Shown here piece by piece: positions 34,681 to 46,262 of a stretch of DNA of 64,000 nucleotides. Position numbers and translations under genes: made by a program. Below the pieces are notes generated by a model. It searched no databases. It saw only the letters and a program-made list of their open reading frames with translations, and had not been told where the DNA came from. Every line of letters begins with the position of its first letter. Positions within the stretch are counted from its first letter, which is position 1. The stretch is from NCBI GenBank assembly GCA_002007465.1, contig LNAC01000377.1:381018-445017 (forward strand). Direction: 5' to 3'. Origin of the DNA: Ailurus styani. Taxonomy: Eukaryota; Chordata; Mammalia; Carnivora; Ailuridae.

Positions 34681-35824
34681 AACAGGGGAAGGTGCAGGGC
34701 CCTAAGAGCCAGCTCTGCTCCTGAGAGAAGCATGACGCACCATCTTGCAGGGGACTGGTGCTCTTACCGTGCTCGGCACCTTCTCGGGGCTGAATAAGTG
34801 TGGGCAGAAGGAGGAGAAGCCGGGTGGGCCCAGGTTGGACTGTCTTTGGGCATCCTCTGTATCCATCCTGATCTGTGATAGCAGAATGAAGGAGCTGCTT
34901 CAGGAGAAAGAGGGGGGCCCACAAGGCTTGAGGTCCCCCATGCTGTTTCTCAGGAGCTTGCCCCTTCCTCCCCATGAGCCAGATGCAGCCCCATGCCAAG
35001 CTGCAGGGTGTGGAGAGTGCAGAGCAGGACAGATTTCAGTCCCCACTCAGCTGATCAGCGGGTGGCTCTTAGTCAGTGAACAACCCCCTCACTCCTACAT
35101 GGCGGCCCTGTCCCTTTGTCTGCTTGAAGGGACTCTCATTGGGCTTTTTGAGCTTTCAGATAAACGCAGAGGTAAGAGAGACCCTGAGAAATCCCAAACC
35201 CCAGCTGGCTCCTGGCTGTCTGGGGGGCGGAAGAGGGCTCATGAGCCTGAGTCCCTGCCACATCGCAGCCCCACCCACGGCTCAGCACAGAGCCGGACCG
35301 GGCACAGAGCAGATGCTCAGGAAAGGTTTAGAAGCCACATTTAATAACAGGTGGACCAAGAGAGGAAACAAATGTGCAGGTGTGTGCCTGGGTGAGCTGA
35401 AAGTCACCTAGCTGGTGGACATCAGGCCGCACGCCTTTAGCCATCTGTGGCCTTTCCTTTCCACCTAGTCTTTGGTTTGTTTATGTGGGGCCCGGGGCGT
35501 GAGCCCCATGGAACGTTAGGGGTCTATGTACCAATCTCTCAATAGCTGCTCTTGGACTCTTGAGGAGAAGGTCCCAGACATGATAAGGACAGCTCAGGGG
35601 CACATTCATTCCCACCCTAAAAGGCCATCCTGGTGATGTCCGAAATTCTCTGGGTGAGACCGGATGGATGCCTGCAAACCGCATTTCTGCTCTTGGAAGA
35701 ATTGCCCAGGCTCCCCCTAGTGGAGAATCAGGGTGCAACGCCCCGCTGCATTCCCGTCTGTGGCAGTACAGGGCTGGAGTGCATCCTGCCACCACACCCT
35801 TTCTTAGTTTACCCACCGTTGGTA

Positions 35825-35945
35825 CTTGGTACGTGCCTACTCTCCTGGAATCCTCATCACAACCCTGTGGGGACCCTTGGTTATCACTTTTGTCAGAGAC
35901 TCAGTGAGAGGAAGGGGCTGGCCCGATGTCCTAGAGAGACAGGTA
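35825..35945 (-). mobile_element. MIR SINE fragment, antisense
   Basis: 'TACGTGCCTACTCTCCTGGA' and 'CCTCATCACAACCCTGTGGG' fit the reversed MIR 3' half. Confidence 0.65.
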
Positions 35946-36129
35946 CTTTCCCTTCCACCCAACGGCCCATATCTAGCCTCCTTCTGTAGGTGTCCTTGGC
36001 CTTTGGCCAGCTGACCGTCTGCTTGCATGGCCACACAGCCTAGCCCCTCTCAACCATGTGGCGTTAGACTCCAAGTGGCCAGAGGGGACCACTCTGTAGA
36101 TAGGTCAGTTTTTCAGGACATTTGCAAAT

Positions 36130-36714
36130 AGCCTCCTTACTGGCCTCTCCACTGCTGTTCTCAGCACAGTCCATTTTCAACATAGTGGCCATCGCAAGTC
36201 ATCAAAATCTGGGTCAAGACATGACCCTGTTTCGCTCACTTAGAGTAGAGGCTAAAGTCCTATGTCTTTTCCTTTCCCCTCCTTGACCTCATCTTCTGCC
36301 TGCTCCCCTTCACTCTCCTCTGCATCCATACAGACCTCCTCACTGCTCTTCCAACACACTGCTTACACTCATGCCTCAGGGCCTTTGCACTTGCCGGTCC
36401 TTCTGCTTGGAGAGCTCTTCCCACAGATGGTCACATAGCTGATTCTCACTTCCTTCAGCTTGTTATTCAAAAGTCACGTTTTTGGTGAAGCCATCCCTAC
36501 TCACTCTAAAATTTCACCATTTTACGTTTTTTCCTTAACATACACTATATGCTGTATTCTTAATTATTTGTTTTTTTTATTGTCTGTACCGCTAGAATAC
36601 AAGCTCTGTGAGGGCGAGGTCTTTTATCTCTTTTGTTCATGGTTGTATCCTTAGTGTCTAGAATGTGCCATGTACTTAGTAGGCCCTCAGTCAATATCTG
36701 GTGAATAAATAAGG
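36130..36714 (+). mobile_element. L2 LINE 3' end, sense
   Basis: 'GGGCCTTTGCACTTGCC', 'GAGAGCTCTTCCCACAG', 'GAATACAAGCTCTGTGAGGG' and 'AGTCAATATCTGGTGAATAA' give the ordered 3' end of L2. It is the best-preserved L2 in the window. Confidence 0.92.
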
Positions 36715-37326
36715 AGATAGGCTCTCTGCTGTGTGCCTCGCATCAAGGTGCAGACAGGCCGGCCCTCCCCAGGACACCTGTGGTGCTCCCCACCCACCCC
36801 TGCATTTGCTCCCTTAGGCGGCTTTTCCGCTCTTCCTGGGACCCCAAAGACATCTCCCCACCTCCTCCAGAGCCCCAGGTTGTTCCCCACAAAGCCGCCT
36901 CTCAGCAGGTCTGTGGGCTGGTCACAGAGGACAGGGATGAACATGTCAGTTGAATTTAAGAAAGAAAAGATCTCCATCGGCACAGCTAATTTCAGGGCTG
37001 ACCTAGTCACTACACTCCTGGGGAAACTGAGGCCCGCACTGAGGCAGGGCCTTGCTGCAGTGAGTGTGGGGTAGAGAAAAGACTACCTCCTGGTCCTTGC
37101 AGTTGTGAGGATTGGTCTGAGGGGAGGTCCTGATTCAGCTCCCTGCACAGCACGAGCCCCTGATCGAGCTCGCCGAGTCACGGTGGCTGCTGCCCGTGAC
37201 CTGCTTGGCGTTCACCCACACCAGCAGACCCTTCTTCAGGTTTTTAGACGTTGGCCTTCTTAGGACCCGGGGACCAGACACTAGTGTGTCCCCGAGGGTG
37301 CTGGGAAACTCCTTTGGGTGTTGGCA

Positions 37327-37473
37327 GGGCCTCCCAAACTTCACTGCAGACAAGCCGCCCGGGGGTCATCTTCTAAAGTAGATTCTGGGTCAGTAAGCCC
37401 AGAGCGGGGCCCAGGATGCTGCATTTTTAACAAGCTCCCCAGCAATGCTGATGTGGCCACACTCGAGTTGCTA
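37327..37473 (+). mobile_element. hAT-Charlie (MER20/MER5-like) element, first of a pair
   Basis: 'CTCCCAAACTTCACTGCAGA' at the left and 'GAGTTGCTACCACTG' at the right form degenerate inverted ends; inside are 'GATTCTGGGTCAGTAAGCCC' and 'CATTTTTAACAAGCTCCCCA'. It is a non-autonomous DNA transposon remnant. Confidence 0.65.
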
Positions 37474-37652
37474 CCACTGGTTCTCGAACTCACTGCACAC
37501 TGCAGTCACCTCCCAAGCTTGGACACATACTGATATCTGGTCCCACCCCAGAGATTCCAGTGTAACCAGGATGGGGTGTGTCCTGGTCTTCTGGGTCTTT
37601 CAGAACTTCGCGGATGATTCTAATAGGCAGCAAGGTTTGAGAACTCCTGGCC
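37474..37652 (+). mobile_element. hAT-Charlie element, second of a pair
   Basis: CCACTGGTTCTCGAACTC at the left and AAGGTTTGAGAACTCCTGG at the right are inverted ends; the interior has 'TCTGGTCCCACCCCAGAGAT' and 'GATGATTCTAATAGGCAGC'. It abuts the first copy. Confidence 0.75.
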
Positions 37653-38139
37653 TGGGTCACTGCCCATTATTCCTGTGCCGAGGGCAGCTCCACTCTGGGA
37701 AAGCAACACAACTTAAAGAGAAAGGCGTGTGTTGACATAGTGAGGAAGGGTGAGAAGCTGGCAGGCCGCCTCTCACTCCTAGGCAGAGGAGAGGCTGGGA
37801 GGGGGCGCAGGTCCTGGAGGAGGGGGCTGCAGAGTCTGGAGGCCAGCATGGGGGAGAGAGAAGAGCGAGCGTGGGGAGCCCTTCCCAGGAGAGAAGCAAC
37901 CAGCAGAGGTGAAGCAGCTGAATGGCCCCTCAGAGCCCTGGGCTTTGGCTTCTTTCTTCACCCCGACTCAGAGAGAAAGAACTCCCTTCCCCCTCTTCAG
38001 CCTCGCCTGCCTCTCTACCTGTAACCCTGCACGGGTCCCCCGCCACCCAGGATCCGTGTAATTTATGTGTGCCTCGCCCCCTCCCGCAGGCCGTGGGCTG
38101 ATTCATCTCTGCCGCCCCAGGCCCCGCTGCTGGGGGTAG

Positions 38140-38440
38140 GTGCTGTGCGGAATTGAGCGGGTTCCTCGGGGCGCACTGGTGCTCAGGGCCTCTGTGCTAC
38201 CGGGTTCCCAGCGCACAGCAAAGCCTGTGCATCGTGCTCGTAATTGTGGAGGTAAATCTTGTCTGGTGTCCTCGCAAACACTTGGTGAGGCGTTCCATAA
38301 ATATGTCAGCGGCAGCATTAAAATTTGATGGCAGGAGGCTCAGGTCGGGACTAGCACTGTGACTTCCCAGCAAGGTATGACACCGTCACCTCCCTCTCAT
38401 TAGTCAGCGGCAGGCCGCACAGGCCGCTGCGGTGAGCCGG
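38140..38440. promoter_or_regulatory. Unique block, possible conserved non-coding element
   Basis: CpG-containing unique sequence with CGTGCTCGTAATTGTGGAGG and CCATAAATATGTCAGCGGCA lies between repeats. The pattern suggests constraint but is only a visual judgement. Confidence 0.28.
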
Positions 38441-38789
38441 GCCCCGGCAGGAGGAGGCGATTTCTTTCGAGGAGGACCCCTGGCTGCTCTTGGGGACGGG
38501 CCAAGGTCTAGGCCACAGAAAAGAAAGTCAGCTCCGGGCTGAAGTTGGGCTGAGAGGCGGAGTCCCTGAAGACTCCAGAGGCTGGAGCCGCTTTTTGAGT
38601 CCGGGAGCCAAAAAGAAGGGCTTTCCAGTCAGCCTGGTGGAAATGGTCGATCTTTCTCCAAAAAGGCGTCACAGAATAGTTTAAAGGGGCACAGCGTTAG
38701 ACTCATGATGCAAGCAAGCAAAGGGTCCTTTGCACAGGAGTCTGGGATGAGAAAGTATTTAGTGGCAGGAAGACTAGAACCCAATCTTA

Positions 38790-38930
38790 TCTACATCCCA
38801 CCCCACCATGGTCCATCTGGGGAAACTGAGGCTACCTGAACCTGAAAGACACATGTTCAAGGTCACACTGTCACACTGTGGTAGACACAGAATGAGATCA
38901 GGGGCCTAACTCCTAGCTTAAGGCTTTCTC
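38790..38930 (-). mobile_element. MIR SINE fragment, antisense
   Basis: 'CTGGGGAAACTGAGGCTACC' and 'GTTCAAGGTCACACTGTCAC' are reversed MIR core. Confidence 0.75.
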
Positions 38931-39034
38931 TACAATGAAGCATTTGGGACACTTGTTGAAATATGAGGAAACCACCTAGAAATACAGTTTTCATTAAAAA
39001 AAACAAGCCCGAGTGCCTCCACTTTTTCAGCAAT

Positions 39035-39290
39035 CGCACAGAGCATGTGCTATGCGCTAAGGACTGAGCCAAGCACTGAATAGCCCTATGTTTGTAGAGC
39101 CGTACATTTGTAGAGCCGTATGTTTGTAGAGCCCTGCGTTTGTAGAGCACTTTCTCATTCACACAGGACTTCGATATCATTGAGTCCTGGGAGTGTTGTA
39201 ATACCACGTGGTACACGAGGAACTCAGGTTCTGAGAGGTAAAGTGACTTCTCCGAGGCCACTTGGCTACGTGGCTGAGTGGCTGGAGTCA
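39035..39290 (-). mobile_element. MIR SINE, antisense, with internal 16-base tandem repeat
   Basis: 'GAGCATGTGCTATGCGCTAA' and 'GAGAGGTAAAGTGACTTCTC' are reversed MIR landmarks. A four-copy repeat lies between them at 39091-39153. Confidence 0.7.
39091..39153. repeat. Four-copy 16-base tandem repeat
   Basis: TTTGTAGAGCC plus five variable bases repeats at 39091, 39107, 39123 and 39139. It probably arose from slippage within an antisense MIR. Confidence 0.9.
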
Positions 39291-40639
39291 CTCAGAGTGA
39301 CGGGGAGTGACTGGCCACGGCCCTGACGCTCCCCCATCACCTCAGTTACCATCGCCACAGCTGCTGCCCATGTAGAGCCTCAGGCCCCCGGCTTCACAAT
39401 TACTTAAAAAATCATGATGTGCTTCCAAGCTGTTAAAGAGCTTCTGGGTTTATTGGGCAGTGTGCTACATTAGCTGTTGTGTCATCGGGCTCTGTGACCT
39501 GTCCCAGCCAGGACACACCATGTGCTGCAAAACTGGCCTCCTGTTGGGGATGGGCCGGAGACCTCATCCCCAGGCTCCCTTCCCTGGTGACAGGGACACA
39601 CACTTGGACTCTTCTGAATGCAGCTAGCACTAGCAGGAGGGGCACAGGGACAGGTTTCAGGAACCTGCTAAGTGATGAAACTTGAATGTTCCCTGAAGCC
39701 CCCAGTTCAGCCTCTTCCTACAAGAAGCCCTCCCGGATACCCCAGTTGGAATAAATTCTAACTTCCTCTCTGCTTCTAAACCTGCCTCACTCTTTGCTTG
39801 TACCCGAGTCTCTAGTACTGGGCCTAAGAACCCCTTAGATGCAGGGAGTTCCTGGAGATCCAGAGCCTGAAACCCTCTCAGGAGGCCTAGCACAGAGCTC
39901 TGAATGGAATAGTGCCGCTGTGAATGCTGAATTGAGTAGATTTACCAAAATCCTGGTGCATTTATTAGACTTTCATCACAGGTGTGTGAGCTGGATTCTC
40001 TAGGGAATACAGTTCAGTGTTGCTCCAACTGAACTGTGTGGGATCAGGAGCCTAGCAGTTTAGGTCCTGAATGGGGGCTTCTGGCAAGGTCCCTCAAGGA
40101 AAGCCTTCAGGTTTCCAGACTGAGCATCTTCTGATGGCCACGTGGGTGGCAAGGAAAAAACAACCTCTCCCACTTCTCCATCCCGGCTGTGGTCCAAGGA
40201 ATGGTGTTGGGTCGTGCTCTCTTCTGAGCTGTAACTATCAGTGGCTTTTGCTCATGCCTCTTAACGCAAAATCAAAACCACAATGATGAAACTTAAACTC
40301 TTTTGCAGCGAGCCAGGCTTGGTGCTGTCACTGTGTGTCAGAGGGGCCGGGCAGGGCCGGGGAAGGGGGGGGCGGACCCCAGGAGAGCTCCCGGCCGTCT
40401 TCCTTTCCCCCTGCAGGACCCGCGCCCTAGCCCTTGCCACAGACTTCCCATTTCAGTGTGTTTTGCTGCCTTTCTCCGTCTCATGCTTCTACCAAAGATC
40501 AAGAATGAGAGTTTTAGAAATGCTTTTCCAGTACGATCTCACGAGCCGTTTCGGTCTGACACCGAAAGGAAGTGGCCAAGCAGTGCTAGCTGTCCGTCAC
40601 ACATGGCGCTCCGTCTTGGTCCCCGCCCTCAAGGAGGAG

Positions 40640-40880
40640 ACTCAGCAAGAGGCGTGGAGATAGGGTCACAACTCCCCGGCTGAGCTGGAGGTGCTCCAGG
40701 CTGAGGGGCTGAGGGCTCAGGGGAAGGCGTGGGAACGCTCTCAGCTGGGACAAGCGGTCCAGAAAGCAGTATTCGAGCTGGGTCGTGACAAGCTGGGAGA
40801 TTGGACATGAGGAGGAAGAGGAAGGTGGCATTTCAGATACAGGACACAGCATGAGTGGCTGCAGAGGCGCCCCGTGGAGC
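40640..40880 (-). mobile_element. L2 LINE fragment, antisense
   Basis: 'TATTCGAGCTGGGTCGTGAC' and 'AGGACACAGCATGAGTGGC' resemble the upstream part of L2 in reverse. It is strongly diverged. Confidence 0.45.
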
Positions 40881-42089
40881 ATGCAGGCAATGGCCATTGG
40901 CCTTTGGGGCAGGGGGGCCGTGGGAGATGCGGCTCAGAACTCGCTGGGACCAGACCCCGAGGTACTTGGATGGCACGGCGGGGCTTCTGGTCTCTGCCTC
41001 GCAGGCTTATTTCTCATAACTGCTGCGTGTGGGCACTCCTGGGGGGAAGGCACAGCAGAGAGCTGGCACTGCCTCGCCCCACACACATACGCACAAATCA
41101 GGCTTGTCTTGCGCCCCAGTGAGCCTGCGAGAGCCATTTGTACATTGCACCTCATCTTGTTCGTTGTGGGCGTAGGTGAGGGCATTGGAACGGGGCTTTG
41201 GAATAATACCACAGCGGGAGAGTGGATTAAAATGGAACCAGAACTGCTCAAAACGTGCCACAGCATAGCCAGGGGTCTCCAAAGGAGGCCTCTACAGGGG
41301 CCAGACTGGTACAGAAAGATGGGAAGTCAGCCTCGGAGACAACACAATAGTAGCAACTTGCTTGTGGCTGATGGCACCCTCGCCCCTTGAAAACACTGGG
41401 CTGACCATTAATACGTTTGATCGGCCCCATGTGGCCCGAAGGCCCCGGTTCTTGCCTCTGATGGACGGCCAGCTGGTGGGGTCTGGCACGCGCCCTGGAG
41501 CCCCCAGTGGAGGTGCCGTGGTGTGATGGTGGGGCTGTTTCCCCTGGGTTCCCTGCAGGGTCCTGCGTTGCAGTCCCGTGGTTGGAGACAGCAGGAATTG
41601 GGCTAAAGGCCCAACAGGCTTCTGTCTACAGGGGAGCAAGTTGAGGCCCAGGGTGGTCACGCGGCCACCTCGTGGCCGGTCAGTGGCCGAGCCTGGGCTC
41701 ACAGGGTCCCCCAGCACCGCCATCCAGCTGCGAAGCCCACGCCTCCCGAGAAGCAGGAAGGAGACACATTCTGCATTCGCTCCCTCACCCTTGCCTCTCT
41801 CTCGGTTTTTCTCCGCTCAGTTTTTCTGAAGGCCTTCGTGGCTGGCTTGAGCTGGTGGGAGAAGAGGTTTTTCCCAGGAAGGGATCGATGCCGTGTGCGG
41901 GGCTGTCCGGGCTGACAGGGTTGACCTTTACAGAGTTTCTTCGGGTTTTCCTCTCCCTGTTGGGAGCCCACGAAGGTCTTGCTCTGGAGAGAGGGAGGTT
42001 GAGAAGTGTGGCCTTCCAGGGGGCCCTTTTGGGGGTGGGTGCATTGAAGGTAGGAAAGGGGAGAGTGTTAGTGCTGGAAGCTGTTTGAG

Positions 42090-42205
42090 GCTGCTGGCTC
42101 GAATCTCGGCCGTGCACACTTACTTTACACACGAGAAGACGGAGTGAGGGGAAGGGGCTTGACTGAAGTCACTCAGAGAGGCTTTGACAGAACCCCAGAA
42201 TCCAG
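42090..42205 (-). mobile_element. MIR SINE fragment, antisense
   Basis: 'TTTACACACGAGAAGACGGA' and 'TTGACTGAAGTCACTCAGAG' are diverged reversed MIR. Confidence 0.65.
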
Positions 42206-42305
42206 TGTGTGTGCACGCACCCCCCACCCATGTGTACACGCATGTGTATATGTATAAGATTGTATACACATGCATGTGTATATACGTGTGTGTTACACAC
42301 GTCAC
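42205..42305. repeat. Alternating purine-pyrimidine tract
   Basis: TGTGTGTGCACGCAC, then TGTACACGCATGTGTATATG and ACACATGCATGTGTATATAC form a mixed (TG/TA/CA)n tract of about 100 bases with Z-DNA-prone CG and CA steps. Confidence 0.8.
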
Positions 42306-42599
42306 ACCTGAAACAGTAATACAATATACAGCTGTACCTAGTAGCTATACATTTGGAAGCTGGGGCCTGTGTGGTGTGCTGTAATTGTCCTCTCTGCAGC
42401 TATAGACGGCCACGCGGAGTCCCGTACCCCCCCCGCCCCTGACCCTGACCCTGACCCGGGGCACGTCATGTGACTCTCTGGGGCCACAGGGAGGAGCTGG
42501 AGAAATCTCACGGTCCTTTTCACATCTTTCCTTCCTCCTCCTCTGGAAAGCTTTTCTCTCAAAGCCCAGCTTCAATCCTTCAGAAATAGAACTTGGCTG

Positions 42600-42850
42600 C
42601 GAAGTCACTTTGAAAGACTTTCCGTATGTTAATTACAGCCGGCCAAGGTCTCGAGCAGAGGCAGGAGCCCACCATCTGCAGATGGGGTCGGCCCCCGGCG
42701 AGCGCTGCAAATCCCCGTCATCTGGCAGGTGTCGTTTTGGGTTAATTAAGAGCTACACTGAGCCGGTTTACCTGTCACTTCTGAGAATTTTAGGAAACTT
42801 CGACTTTCTTGCCATCTCTGAGCTTTTAGCAAAGGAGAAACAAAACATCT
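42600..42850. promoter_or_regulatory. Candidate conserved element with paired E-boxes in intron 8
   Basis: CATCTGCAGATG at 42673-42684 is a perfect palindrome of two abutting E-boxes, with CAGGTG at 42726-42731 and homeodomain-type TTAATTA nearby. The block has no recognised repeat and is followed by the A/T run. E2A-type binding is inferred. Confidence 0.35.
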
Positions 42851-42897
42851 CTGATTTCTGACAATTTTCCTGGCCCTGGAATCTCCAGGAAAGCCGC

Positions 42898-42898
<1 letters not shown>

Positions 42899-42934
<36 letters not shown>

Positions 42935-42942
42935 TTTTTTTA
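42899..42942. repeat. A-run followed directly by T-run
   Basis: About 30 A are followed by 11 T. No SINE body or target duplication borders it. It could be a microsatellite expansion of an older AAATTT site. Confidence 0.9.
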
Positions 42943-43284
42943 ATCAGTCCTTTCTAGTGACCTCATCCATCTTTACCACTCGTTCTTGTATATTGGGAAG
43001 ACAGCACTGTTCTGGGGAAACCCACCATTTATCTGAAATTTCTTAAGCCTCTGCTTTCTTCCTGAGTCTTTGAGGACCGAACACACATTCCTCAGCTTTG
43101 TTCTGTTTAGAGGCTTTGGAAGGACGTTCAGGTTGTGTGTCAGGAGGCTGTCTCAGCGCTCGCGGCTGTGCTCAGAGGTCTGGGCTGGGAGCGGGAAGGA
43201 CGGCGTTTTCTCTACCATCAGCGATGAGAAGGCACCAAGTCCTCCCACACGAGGGCTTGTAGAGATCTCTAACTGCTAAATCCT

Positions 43285-43445
43285 GTGATCTTCTCAAGCC
43301 TCAGAAGTAGAGGTTTCCCTTCCCCTCCATTTTACAGACAAGGAAACCGAGGCTCAAGAGGCAAATTCATGCACCCGAGGTCACTCAGCCTATGAGTGGC
43401 AGAGTCCGGCTGGGACCACGGGTCTGTCTGACTCCAAAGGCCATT
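43285..43445 (-). mobile_element. MIR SINE, antisense
   Basis: 'CATTTTACAGACAAGGAAAC', 'CCGAGGTCACTCAGCCTATG' and 'TCTGTCTGACTCCAAAGGCC' are reversed MIR. Confidence 0.87.
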
Positions 43446-44329
43446 TTTTGCCGTCTTGTCCTGGGCCGAGAGCCCTGGGTGGGAGTGAAGGGTGGCGGTC
43501 CCAGGAGGGGACCGAGGAGGGGGGGAGTCTGTCTCCTGTGCCCCAGAGGCCCATCATGTCCCATCTGCCTGGTCGCCTGGCTTTCGCTGGTGCAGTCGTC
43601 CCCCTGGCGCCAGCACTCCTTTACCTGGCGCCAAGTGCCCCCCGCAGGCCCCTGGGGCCGTCTGGCCCCCTGATCAGAGAAGCTGGACTCAAACCCTTGT
43701 TCCCTGCCTCGTGGAAAAGTCCTATGTCCTCCCCGAGATTTGGGCCACGGTTTCAGGGGAGACTTCCTCTCGCACCCCGGGGCTCAGGCTCCCTGGCATT
43801 ACCCAGTGCTCGGGCTCTGTGAGAGCTGCTCTTGGACCACAGGTTCTCATGCTGGCTGCCCAGACCCCGCACGCGGCCACCGCCTGTGATTCCCTCATGG
43901 GAAGAAAACAGCAACCGAGTCAGCTTTACCGAATGCATCTGGGATGGTGGTTGGGGGAGGGGGTGGTTACAGCCCAGGGAGGGACAACTTAAAATGGGGA
44001 TGTAGACACCCACTTAACTGTTCCTCACCCCACCCTGCCCACACGGGGGCCTGACTCGGCTCCTGCGGCTGCCCTCCCCTCCTCCCCAGAACAGAACCGC
44101 CCAGGATCCAGGGCCTTTCCTCTGCACAGTGCTTCGGCCTCTAAACTCCACCCCTAAACTCCGTGTGGGCTTCCTTCTGGATATCTAAGAACTCCGTGAA
44201 AGCTGGACAGTGCCTTTTGGGGCCTTCTCAGTTTTCGGAAGAGGTGCTTCCTCCTCCCCCTCTCTTGCTTCCTCAGCATCCTGCGTGTGGGGAGAGGGGA
44301 GTTCTCGTCTCCCCTCTCACCAATCCTAT

Positions 44330-44460
44330 CATGTAGGTCTGTGTTCAAGATGAAGAGACTCTACCCAGAGAGGTTCAATCGCTTACCCAAGGCCACACAG
44401 CCGGTAGGCGGAGGGCTGAGTACAGAGCCACCTCTTGCCCAGCCCTTCCGCAGGAATGCC
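44330..44460 (-). mobile_element. MIR SINE fragment, antisense
   Basis: 'CCCAGAGAGGTTCAATCGCT' and 'TACCCAAGGCCACACAGCCG' are reversed MIR. Confidence 0.8.
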
Positions 44461-45889
44461 CGCACCCATGTGTGGGCACATCTTCCCTGAACCCCCACTT
44501 TCTGCTCCCGCGGCATCATGGGGGAGGGCACCTGAAGGCCTGACTCCAAGTCTGGTCTCACCGCAGTCCTGGTTTCCCCTCGGGACTGCTCCCTCCCAGG
44601 AGGCTGGAGATGGAGGCGATGATGGCACGTTCTGTTGGTGACAGTCCCTAGGGGCCTGTCTGTGGCCAACTCCAGACAGCCCGGGAGCCGTCTCTGAGGA
44701 GGGCCCATGTGCCGTGCCTTCCAGATGACAGCCTCACTGTCCACTGAGTGACAGCCGCCTGGGCTGGGCTGGCACCCCAGTCTGCCTCACAGAAACTTTT
44801 CTATTAACGCACAAAGAAAAGGTTGCCCAGCTTAAGGGCTGGTATTTTCAGGAGATGCCAAAAGCATGGGTCAGTTAGCGGACAGAAACAAGGGGCCCGT
44901 GCTGTCCGTTGTGCTGGGCGGTCATAAGAGAAGGTGTTTACTTACTTTTTCATCTTTGTCTGCAAGTGCCGCTGACACGATGTTCTGTTAGTTCCAGGTG
45001 TGTGCCGTAGTGATTCCACGGGTTTATGCATTACAGCTGTGCTCACCTCGGGTGTGGCTCGCGTCTGGGAAGGGGTGTACTGTGTGATCGTGGTGTCAGG
45101 CCAGCTAGCAGTACTTCAGGGGGTCCTAACAATGAGCCGAAGAGGGTTTTTCCATTTTCTGCCCTGGAGAGCGTCGCACTGCAGCCACGTTGTCTCCTAG
45201 GGCCCTGTCCCCTCCTGCTTGGACTGTAGCAGTAGTACCTGCCTGGTTGCCCTGACCGCAGGCTTACCTTCTCTAGCCCGTCCTTCAGGTCCTGGCACTC
45301 CCTTGACTCCCCTGGGTCCCAGATCCACTGGGAGAAAAGCGTGATGTTCTTGCCTCCCAGTTCTGCTCTGGAGCTTGCCTCTGCTGGGCCTCACAATGAC
45401 CTGGCCATGCAGGGGGTCGCGCTCTGACCAGTCCCACCCCGGCCCTTTGCTTGTGCCTGCCTGGCTCCATCTACATATCAAAATCCTGTCTCTCTTGGCT
45501 CACATGCTCCCCAGCGCCCCCAGAAAGTGCCCCCAGTGCTTTCCCCAGACCCTCTCTTGATTGGCTAGGATTCCCTTTTCTAAGAGGCTGTTGTAAGGTT
45601 TGAAGGAAAGAAGGTGAAAGTTCCCTGGCTGTCATGAGTGTGGTGAATTTAAGCAGGGGAGATGAAGCAGGAGATTGGAGCCTCCGGACCCAGAGAAGCT
45701 AGCAGCAGGTGGGACCCACTGAGCCCCCAAGGACAGGGCATCCTTCCTTGCTAGAGTCATCAAGTCCCCTGAGAAATGAAATTCAAGCTCAGCTGACAAG
45801 AGGGCCTTTTTAAAAAAAGGAGACAGAGGCCCGAGATGGGAAGGCAGTGTCACATAGGCAGAGGGTCCTGAGCTGGAGGGCGGGGCGCC

Positions 45890-46020
45890 AGCCTCGGAGT
45901 CCCCCCACCTTTCTGAGCCTCCATTTCTGCACGTAGGAAATGCAGACAGTTGCATGCATCTTGCGAGCTTCACAGGACTATCAGGAGCATTAGATGAGAT
46001 TCTGGATGCCAGGGAGGTTT
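45890..46020 (+). mobile_element. MIR SINE fragment, sense
   Basis: 'TTTCTGAGCCTCCATTTCTG' and 'GGAGCATTAGATGAGATTCT' are in MIR order. Confidence 0.65.
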
Positions 46021-46044
46021 TGGCGAGTGGGATCAGGTCACGGT

Positions 46045-46262
46045 CATGGCTGACATTTGCTGAGAGTTCACCAGGTGCCGGGCACTCTGTGTGTCATCAT
46101 CCGTTCAGTCCTTACAGTGATCGCATGCAGTGGGATCTATTAATTGTTCCTGCTTTACTGAGGAAGACACTGAGGCACGGAGAGACTGATGATCTGCCCA
46201 AGGTCACAGAGTTAGGAAGAAGCACACTCAGGATTTAAATCCAGGCCGTCTGGCTCCAGGGA
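46045..46262 (-). mobile_element. MIR SINE, near full, antisense
   Basis: 'GAGAGTTCACCAGGTGCCGG', 'TTTACTGAGGAAGACACTGA', 'CTGCCCAAGGTCACAGAGTT' and 'TAAATCCAGGCCGTCTGGCT' follow reversed MIR. Confidence 0.9.

Noticed and set aside
34745..35344. A 199-codon plus-strand frame
   Set aside because: No recognised domain and no conserved context; consistent with chance in GC-rich intronic DNA.
39091..39153. Short tandem units as a CRISPR array
   Set aside because: Units are directly abutting with no spacers and lie within a mammalian MIR.
40785..41390. A 201-codon plus-strand frame
   Set aside because: It begins in an L2-like remnant and continues in GC-rich intron with no domain or splice support.
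44645..44654. TCCCTAGGGG as an EBF1 site
   Set aside because: It has one mismatch to the palindrome and no accompanying B-cell motif cluster, so it was not listed as a feature.
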